From Lutraria lutraria (Eukaryota > Mollusca > Bivalvia > Venerida > Mactridae), in assembly GCA_964023205.1 (NCBI GenBank), contig OZ026848.1, forward strand, positions 34,583,912 through 34,647,911: DNA of 64,000 nucleotides, read 5' to 3'. How positions within the stretch are numbered: position 1 is the stretch's first letter; every line of letters begins with the position of its first letter. The notes below the pieces were generated by a model. It was not told the origin of the DNA, did no database searches, and saw nothing but the letters and a program-made list of their open reading frames with translations. Made by a program: the position numbers and the translations under genes. Positions 57,058 through 64,000 of this stretch are shown here, in pieces.

Positions 57058-60000
57058 ACTCCATCTTTCCCCATTTCTATCTCTCTCTCTCTCTCTCTCC
57101 TTCCCACTCTCCTTCCCACATTCCTTTCACCCCCACTCCATCTGTCTCTCTCCTCCCCCACTCCATCTGTGTCTCTCCCCCACTCCATCTGTCACTCTCC
57201 TCTCCCACTCCATTTGTCTCTCTCCTCCCCCACTCCATCTTGCTCTCTCCTGATCCACTCCATCAGTGTCTCTCCCCCACTCCATCAGTGTCTCTCCCCC
57301 ACTCCATCTGTCTCTCTCCCCCACTCCATATGTCTCTCCCCCACTCCATCTGTCTCTCTTCCCCCACTCCATCTGTGTCTCTCCCCCACTCCATCTGTCT
57401 GTCTCCTCTTCCACTCCATCTGTCTCTCTCCTACCCCACTCCATCTGTGTCTCTACTCCCCCACTCCATCTTGCTCTTTCCTGTTCCACTCCATATATCT
57501 GTCTCTCTTCCCCACTTCATCTGTCTATCTCCTCTCCCACTCCATCTGTCTCTCTCCCCCCACTCCATCTGTGTCTCTCCCCCACTCCATCTGTCTGTCT
57601 CCTCTCCCACTCCATCTGTCTCTCTCCTCCCCCACTCCATCTGTGTCTCTACTCCCCCACTCCATCTTGCTCTTTCCTGTTCCACTCCATATATCTGTCT
57701 CTCTTCCCCACTTTATCTGTCTATCTCCTCTCCCACTCCATCTGTCTCTCTCCTGCCCCACTCCATGTATCTGTCTGTCTCCCCCACTTCATCTGTCTAT
57801 TTCCTCTCCCACTACACCTGTCTCTCTCCTCCCCAACTCTATCTGTCTCTTTCGTCCCACTCTTTATCTGTCTCTCTCCCCCACTCCATCTGGCTCTCTT
57901 CTGCCCAACTCCATATATATGTCTCTCCCCCCCACTTCATTTGTCTCTCACCTCTCGCATTCCATCTGTCTCTCTCCTCCCCGACTCCATTTGTCTCTCT
58001 ACTCCCCCACTCCATCTGTCTCTCTCCTCCCCCACTCCATCTGTGTCTCTACTCCCCCACTCCATCTTGCTCTTTCCTGTTCCACTCCATATATCTGTCT
58101 CTCTTCCCCACTTTATCTGTCTATCTCCTCTCCCACTCCATCTGTCTCTCTCCTGCCCCACTCCATGTATCTGTCTGTCTCCCCCACTTCATCTGTCTAT
58201 TTCCTCTCCCACTACACCTGTCTCTCTCCTCCCCAACTCTATCTGTCTCTTTCGTCCCACTCTTTATCTGTCTCTCTCCCCCACTCCATCTGGCTCTCTT
58301 CTGCCCAACTCCATATATATGTCTCTCCCCCCCACTTCATTTGTCTCTCACCTCTCGCATTCCATCTGTCTCTCTCCTCCCCGACTCCATTTGTCTCTCT
58401 ACTCCCCCACTCCATCTGTGTCTCTCCTCCGCCACTCCATGTCTCTCTCTCTCCCCACTAAATATATCTCTCTCCTCTCCCACTGCACCTGTCTCTCTCC
58501 TCTCCCACTCCATCTGTGTCTCTACTCCCTCACTCCATCTGTCTCTTTCGTCCCGCTCTTTATCTGTCTCTCACCCCCGCTCCATCTGGCTCTCTCCTGC
58601 CCCACTCCATATATCTGTCTCTCTCCCCCCACTTCATCTGTCTCTCACCTCTCGCATTCCATCTGTCTCTCTCATCCCCAACTGCATCTGTCTCTCGCCT
58701 CCCCAACTCCATCTGTGTCTCTCCTCTCCATGCCATCTGTGTCTCTCCTCCCAACTCCATCTGTCTCTCTCCCCCCCACTCCATCTGTCTCTACTCCGCC
58801 ACTCCATTTGTCTCTCTCTCTCTCCACTTCATATATCTCTCTCCTCTTCAACGCCATATGTCTCTTTCCTCCCCCACTGCATCTGTCTCTATCCTCCCCC
58901 ACGGCATTTGTCTCTCTCCTCTCCCACTCCATCTGTCTCTCTCCTCTCCTACTCCATCTGTCTCTCTCCTCTCCTACTCCATCTGTCTCTCTTCTCCCAC
59001 ACTCAATCTATCTCTCTCCTCCCCACTCCATCTTTCTATCTCCTCCCCCATTCCATATATCTGTCTCTCCCCCCCCTCTATATGTGTATCTCCTCCCCAC
59101 TCCATCTGTCTCTCTCCTCCCCACTCCATCTGTGTCTCTCCTCTCCATGCCATCTGTCTCTCTTCCCCCCACTCCATCTGCCTCTCCCCACTTACTGCAT
59201 CTGTCTCTCTCCTCCCCTACTGCATCTGTCTCTCTCCCCCCCACTCTTTCTGTCTCTCACCACCACCACTCCATCTGTCTCTCCCCCCACTCCATCTGTC
59301 TTTCTCCTCCCCAATTCCATATATCTGTCTCTCTCCCCCACTCTATATGTGTCTCTCCTTCCCACTCCATCTCTCTCTCTCCTCCCCCACTCCATCTGTC
59401 TTTCTCCTCCCCAATTCCATATATCTGTCTCTCTCCCCCACTCTATATGTGTCTCTCCTTCCCACTCCATCTCTCCTCCCCCACTCTATCTGTCTCTCCT
59501 CCGCCACTCCATCTGTCTCTCTCCTCCACCACCTTATCTGTCTCTCCTCCCCCACTGCATCTGTCTCTCTCCTCCGCCACTTCATCTGTCTCTCTCCTCC
59601 CCCCACTCCATCTGTCTCTCTCCTCCGCCACACCATCTGTCTCTCTCCTCCCCCACTCCATCTGTCTCTCCTCCCTCACTGCATCTGTGTCTTTCATCCC
59701 CACTCCATCTGTCTTCCTCCTCCCCAATTCCATATATCTGTCTCTCTCTCCCACTCTATATGTTTCTCTCCTTCCCACTCCATCTGTCTCTCTCCTCCCC
59801 CACTCTATCTGTCTCTCCTCCGCCACTCCATCTGTCTCTCTCCTCCACCACCTTATCTGTTTCTCCTCCCCCACTGCAACTGTCTCTCTCCTCCGCCACT
59901 TCATCTGTCTCTCTCCTCCCCCACTCCATCTGTCTCTCCTCCCTCACTGCATCTGTGTCTCTCCTCCCCACTCCATCTGTCTTTCTCCTCCCCACTCCAT

Positions 60001-60775
60001 CTTCCTCCTCCCCAATTCCATATATCTGTCTCTCTCCCCCACTCTATATGTGTCTCTCCTTCCCACTCCATCTGTCTCTCTCCTCCCCCACTCTATCTGT
60101 CTCTCTCCTCCCAACTCCATCTGTGTCTCTCCTCCCAACTCCACCTGTCTCTCTCCTTCGCCACTCCATCTGTCTCTCCTCCCCCCACTGCAGCTGTCTC
60201 TCTCCTGCCCTACTGCATCTGTCTCTCTCGTCCCCCGCTCTATCTGTCTCTCCTCCGCCACCCCATCTGTCTCTCTCCTCCGCCACTCCATCTGTCTCTC
60301 TCCTCCCCTACTCCATCTGTCTCTCTCCTCCGCCACTCTATCTGTCTCTCCTCCCCTACTCCATCTGTCTCTCTCCTCCCCCGCTATATCTGTCTCTCCT
60401 CCACCACTCCATCTGTCTCTCTCCTCCGCCACTCTATCTGTCTCTCTCCACCCCCACTCCATATGTCTCTCCCCCCACTCCATCGATCTGTCTTTCTCCT
60501 CTCCCACTCCACCTGTGTCTCCCCCCCACTCCATATATCTCTCCTCTCCCACGCCATCTGTCTCTCTCCTCACACCACTCCATCCGTCTCTCCTCTCCCA
60601 CTGTATCTGTCTCTCCTCCCCCACTCCACCTGTCTCTCTCCTCCCCCACTGCATCTGTCTCTCGACACCCCCACTCCATATGTCTCTCTCCTTCCCCACT
60701 CCATATGTCTTTCTCCTCTCCCACTCCATCTTTATCTCTCTCCTTTCCCCACTCTACCACTTTCTGTCTTCCCTT
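57058..60775. repeat. 3.7-kb pyrimidine-rich satellite (~25-bp units)
   Basis: The + strand is almost pure C/T apart from the regular words CCACTCCATCTGT and occasional ATATATCTGT. Units are 24-29 bp: CACTCCATCTGTCTCTCTCC plus CCTCCC with length changes in the C and CT runs. No stop codon is possible in most phases, which explains the two overlapping ~1180-codon open frames; neither has a real start, domain or fixed periodicity. Such tracts can form triplex (H-) DNA. Confidence 0.95.
57606..58419. repeat. Exact 400-bp-period duplication inside the pyrimidine satellite
   Basis: 57606-58019 and 58006-58419 agree base for base over ~414 bp. They share rare landmarks such as CATCTTGCTCTTTCCTGTTC, ACTACACCTGTC, TCGTCCCACTCTTTATC and CACCTCTCGCATTCC. 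The first difference is at 58020 (C) against 58420 (G). Neighbouring units are far more diverged, so this is very recent or an assembly effect. Confidence 0.9.
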
Positions 60776-61132
60776 TTTCCGTCCTATTTAAGAAACTACG
60801 ATTTTAGTTATTTGCTTCATTATTAATTCATTTTAAAAAAAAAAGAAGAAAAAAATTACAAATCCTAAAAATTGCGATTGATAATAATAACTTACAAAAA
60901 AACGCATAAAATTGGATACAGCCATATAATGAGCACATTAAATAATTTCCATCAAAATCATAAAATTATCCAAAATTCAATTGGAAAACCTTGTCTCTGT
61001 CATTAAATTGCTGGATAAATTATTGAAAAGATTACCCTTTTAAATCTAATCACTTCACCGGATAAATCGAGACAGAAGATGTCAGTGTTCCGTATATTGA
61101 TACCGCCAACTGTCCATAGTTTAATGAACATA
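60776..61132. other. AT-rich non-coding stretch
   Basis: Poly-A-rich stretch at 60835-60860; nothing else recognised. Confidence 0.5.
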
Positions 61133-61312
61133 TACGAGGGGTGTCCCAGAATTACGTGGACTTTTGCTGTAACTTGAAAACGGTCAGAGGTAGTGACACG
61201 AAACTTTTCTGGCATCTGAACATATGTTTATTTAAAGTACGCACAATTTCAGTCGGTTACACAAATAGGTGTAGACATGACAGTCGTCCTACATAATTCT
61301 GGGACAACCCTG
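61133..61312. mobile_element. Small mariner-like MITE remnant
   Basis: TATACGAGGGGTGTCCCAGA at the left and TAATTCTGGGACAACCCTGG at the right are imperfect inverted ends about 180 bp apart. The interior ORF fragments show no transposase. The TACGAGGG start is mariner-like. Confidence 0.6.
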
Positions 61313-61426
61313 GTTGAAATACTATTAATCCAATCTCTAATCATTCTTCTAGACCCTCGTGCAATCCAATAAACTAATGATTCATATGATTATAATACAA
61401 ATATAATTCAATACTCATCATCAGTG

Positions 61427-63049
61427 ATATTTTCTAGACGAATTATACTTACGAGTATTTGTTAATTATAGCTGTTTGCGAGTACTTACTGTAGTGTCTA
61501 TTACTATTTTGGCTAATCCTGGCCATTTGATTGGCTAATGGTGATTTTGGTCATTTTTGATTGGTCAATCATTGGACTGGCTATTCGTCGCGTTACCTGT
61601 CATGTTTGACTGAATCTGTTCGTCTGCTCTGTTGTTGAAACGTAAGTAAATAATATAGGCATCGTTCTATGGTGTTAACGTGGCATGATATCGGAAACAT
61701 CATTAGATGTAAGTTTAATGTGATTGTATCATATCAGACTATGGTGGATTTGTTAGTATTTAGGGTGTACTTTATTCCATTGATGTATGGTATGATAATA
61801 CCATGTACATGTGAACTATATACATGAATGTATTCATTTGTCAAATACTCATGATTGTCAAAATATGTGTATTATCTATAACTTGTAAATACGTTATACT
61901 CTCCATAATGGAAGAATGAATAAAGTAGACGGTCAATATCCTTTATGAAAACAAGAGGGCCACACTGGCCCTTTATCGCTCACCTGAGAACAAAGGCCAA
62001 TAATTAATGACCAGGTAATATAGTTTCCATCTCGTAAAACTCATTTTTACGTAGATTTTGAGAACAAAACCAAAAATGAAGGTATAATACTGTTAAACTT
62101 GTAAGCTAAAACGTAGCAAATTTTCTAATCCAAGGGTCCATAACTCTTGAAGTTGTGGTCCGATTCCACCCATAACCTAACATGTCCAAAACCATAAGGT
62201 CATACACATTCATTGTAAATATGATTAGGATCGGTGAATAAATGAAGGCGCTAGAGTGTAAACAAGCTAAAATACAGCAAATTTTAAAAGTCAAGGGCCC
62301 ATAACTCTTGAAGTTCTGGTCCGATTCCACCCATAATCTAACTTGTCCAAGATCTTTTGGTTATACATATTTACTGAAAATATTATTAGGATTGGTGAAT
62401 AAATAAATGAGCTAGAGTGTAAACAAACTAAAATATAGCAAATTTTCTAAGTCAAGGCACATAACTCTTGAAGTTCTGGTCCGATTTTGCCCATAATCGA
62501 ACTTGTCAAAGATCTTTTGGTTATACACATTTACTGAAAATATGATCAGGATTGGTGAATAAATGAAGGCGCTAGAGTGTAAACAAGCTAAATATAGCAC
62601 ATTTTGTAATTCAAGGGCCCATAATTCTAGAAGTTATTGTCCGATTTTGACCATTATCGAATTTACCCGAGACATTGTGGCCATATACATTGTGAGCAAG
62701 TTTAATCACGATTAAGTTCTAGTCCGATGCCGCCCATAATCGAAATTGTCCAAGATCTCTTAATTATACACATTTACTGAAAATATTATTATGATTGGTG
62801 AATAAATGAATACGCTAGAGTGTAAACAAACTCAAATATAGTAAACTTTCTAAGTCAAGGGCCCATAACTCTTGAAGTTCTAGTCCGATATTGCCCATAA
62901 TCGAACTTGTCCAAGATCTTTTAGTTATACACATTTACTGAAAATATGATCAGGATTGGTGAATAAATGAATCAGGTGAGCTAAAAAACTTAAACCAATG
63001 CTTCTTGTAAATCGTCTAACTATAACGTTTCGTTATAGTTGTTCTTGTT
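61427..63049 (+). mobile_element. Helentron-like non-autonomous element, copy 2 (alpha cassette)
   Basis: Same outer frame as 33126-36586: left arm 61427-61950, right end 62985-63049. TTCTAGACGAATTATAC at the left is answered by GTAAATCGTCTA (63007-63018; one mismatch), then a stem-loop with 10-bp arms AACTATAACG / CGTTATAGTT and loop TTT, then GTTCTTGTT. Between lies one repeat module (61951-62988) with alpha-type units, whereas copy 1 carries beta-type units. No protein is encoded. Confidence 0.8.
61951..62988 (+). repeat. Clam repeat module, alpha-type core (~5 units)
   Basis: Starts ACAAGAGGGCCACACTGGCC, TTTATCGCTCACCTGAG; ends ATCAGGTGAGCTAAAAAAC. Units begin at about 62132, 62292, 62453, 62612 and 62857 (spacing ~160 bp; the fourth interval, ~245 bp, includes a partial extra unit). 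Words as in 31047-31887: AAGGGCCCATAACTCTTGAA, GGTCCGATT, GGTGAATAAATGAAGGCGCT. Confidence 0.9.
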
Positions 63050-63309
63050 ACTAATCAGTCTATACAAACTTATTATAATTCAAACTAATTAACAAAAATT
63101 CTTACACGTCAACGGTTATGGCGACCGAGTATAAGTAACTTAGTATCCAACCATTGAATTTATTGACATTTATACTCTCAGAAAATGGATAAAATCAAGG
63201 AAATGGTTCTACGTTTTGTTTACAATAACTATCTATGACACATAAATATTTGTTTTGTTAGATACAGTCAAAATGCCTAGTGTAAGAATAAGAACAGAAT
63301 TTATTCTTA

Positions 63310-63575
63310 AAGACGTACAAACTGTACATAGACATATACAAACTGTACATAGACATATACAAACTGTACAAAGACATATACAAACTGTACATAGACATAT
63401 ACAAACTGTACAAAGACATATACAAACTGTACATAGACATATACAAACTGTACATAGACATATACAAACTGTACATAGACATATACAAACTGTACATAGA
63501 CATATACAAACTGTACATAGACATATACAAACTGTACATAGACATATACAAACTGTACATAGACATATACATACA
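63310..63575. repeat. 21-bp minisatellite (~12-13 copies)
   Basis: ACATATACAAACTGTACATAG repeated; two units have ACAAAG for ACATAG. As 21 is a multiple of three, several frames on both strands are open and give 7-residue protein repeats without biological meaning. Confidence 0.95.
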
Positions 63576-64000
63576 TGAATAACATGGTTGACAGACAATG
63601 GAAAGAAATGAAGAAAATGGAACATTACATAGTATACATGTACGTAGATAGAGGACAAACATGTAGACATAATTAATTAGATATAATGGTTGTTCTTAGA
63701 TCTAATGCATCTTTAATACACAGAGTGATTTTATGTAATTTTATATTATTTTCAATTTGTTGAACTTGAATAAATTTAAACATGAAGGGCCTAGTAACAT
63801 AGTAATTAGGACTATATTTTCTTCGTAGTTCAATAAAACAGGATCAAATACAAATATAATGAAATATCTTATAGACATAAACAATATCGTAGGTTCCTGC
63901 CGTCTATTCTTTCTCTACCATAATGACCGGTTGTAACGTGAAGGTGAATTAGAGAAAGTCTATAGTTTAGTAAAATATTGTCAAAGTATACGTGGTAATA
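63576..64000. other. AT-rich non-coding stretch
   Basis: Nothing recognised up to the window end. Confidence 0.5.

Noticed and set aside
57240..60826. Two overlapping open frames of ~1180 codons and one of 763, plus long minus-strand frames (GGETQMEWG-type repeats)
   Set aside because: They are produced by a pyrimidine-rich satellite that has no stop triplets in most phases. Frames drift because unit length is not a multiple of three, there are no domains, and overlapping frames are equally open.
62106..62600. Similar minus-strand frames (LACLHSSAFIYSPILIIF)
   Set aside because: Translation of alpha-type ~160-bp repeat units; stops occur at each unit border.
33126..63049. The ~510-bp direct repeats at 33126 and 61427 as LTRs of one retrotransposon
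   Set aside because: They are 28 kb apart with unrelated material between, no primer-binding site, no gag-pol, and each is followed by its own module and the same right end. They are left arms of two separate elements.
63233..63670. Open frames on both strands with 7-residue repeats (TVHRHIQ, CICLCTV)
   Set aside because: 21-bp minisatellite; openness on both strands follows from the unit.

Overview
The window looks like nuclear DNA of an animal, most likely a bivalve mollusc (a heterodont clam is my best guess). It is AT-rich, has no bacterial-type gene packing, and carries repeats I associate with bivalve genomes. These include modules that start ACAAGAGGGCCATGATGGCCC and end GGTGAGCTAAAAA around ~160-bp tandem cores, tRNA-derived SINEs, Penelope-like and non-LTR retroelement scraps, mariner, many MITEs and very large minisatellites. 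I find no intact protein-coding gene, no rRNA, no functional tRNA gene and no CRISPR. The species assignment is an inference from repeat content only.

Layout. 1-8.3 kb: plain AT-rich DNA with two arrays of one 26-bp minisatellite (3342-3953 and 6497-6774). 8.3-23.2 kb: a reverse transcriptase scrap, then an old interspersed repeat (family R) split by a 12.47-kb insertion (9794-22262). That insertion has long terminal inverted repeats and a 4-6 bp target duplication, and the empty site survives in a second R copy at 47471-48068. Its interior holds a 177-bp palindrome, SINEs, arrays of the palindromic octamer TTCATGAA, a clam-type repeat module and exon-like islands with good splice sites, but no transposase. 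23.2-27.7 kb: a Penelope-like element, 5' truncated and split by ~3 kb that contains an 898-bp MITE, a minisatellite grown from the MITE junction, and a decayed Crypton-type (DUF3504) tyrosine-recombinase gene. Its GIY-YIG part has become a coding 33-bp minisatellite, and its end is fused to a LINE C-terminus. 30.3-38.0 kb: ends of a TTAA-flanked DNA transposon that may enclose two later insertions, a repeat module and a Helentron-like element (33126-36586). 38-41 kb: a LINE 3' end, a further repeat module and a MITE. 43-47 kb: MITE, mariner pseudogene, hairpin element and a 205-bp TTAA MITE.

48.5-60.8 kb is almost wholly tandem repeat: a 16-bp array, a ~6.5-kb 32/35-bp AT-rich satellite with higher-order structure, and a 3.7-kb pyrimidine-rich satellite with an exact 400-bp-period duplication. 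61.4-63.0 kb is a second Helentron-like copy whose outer frame matches the first but whose satellite cassette is different. A 21-bp array follows at 63.3 kb.

No set of genes works together here. The biology is that of layered transposons. The most interesting points are the 12.5-kb long-TIR element with its empty-site proof and possible inward transcripts, and the Helentron-like frame carrying interchangeable ~160-bp satellites. All alignments were made by eye, so identities are approximate.
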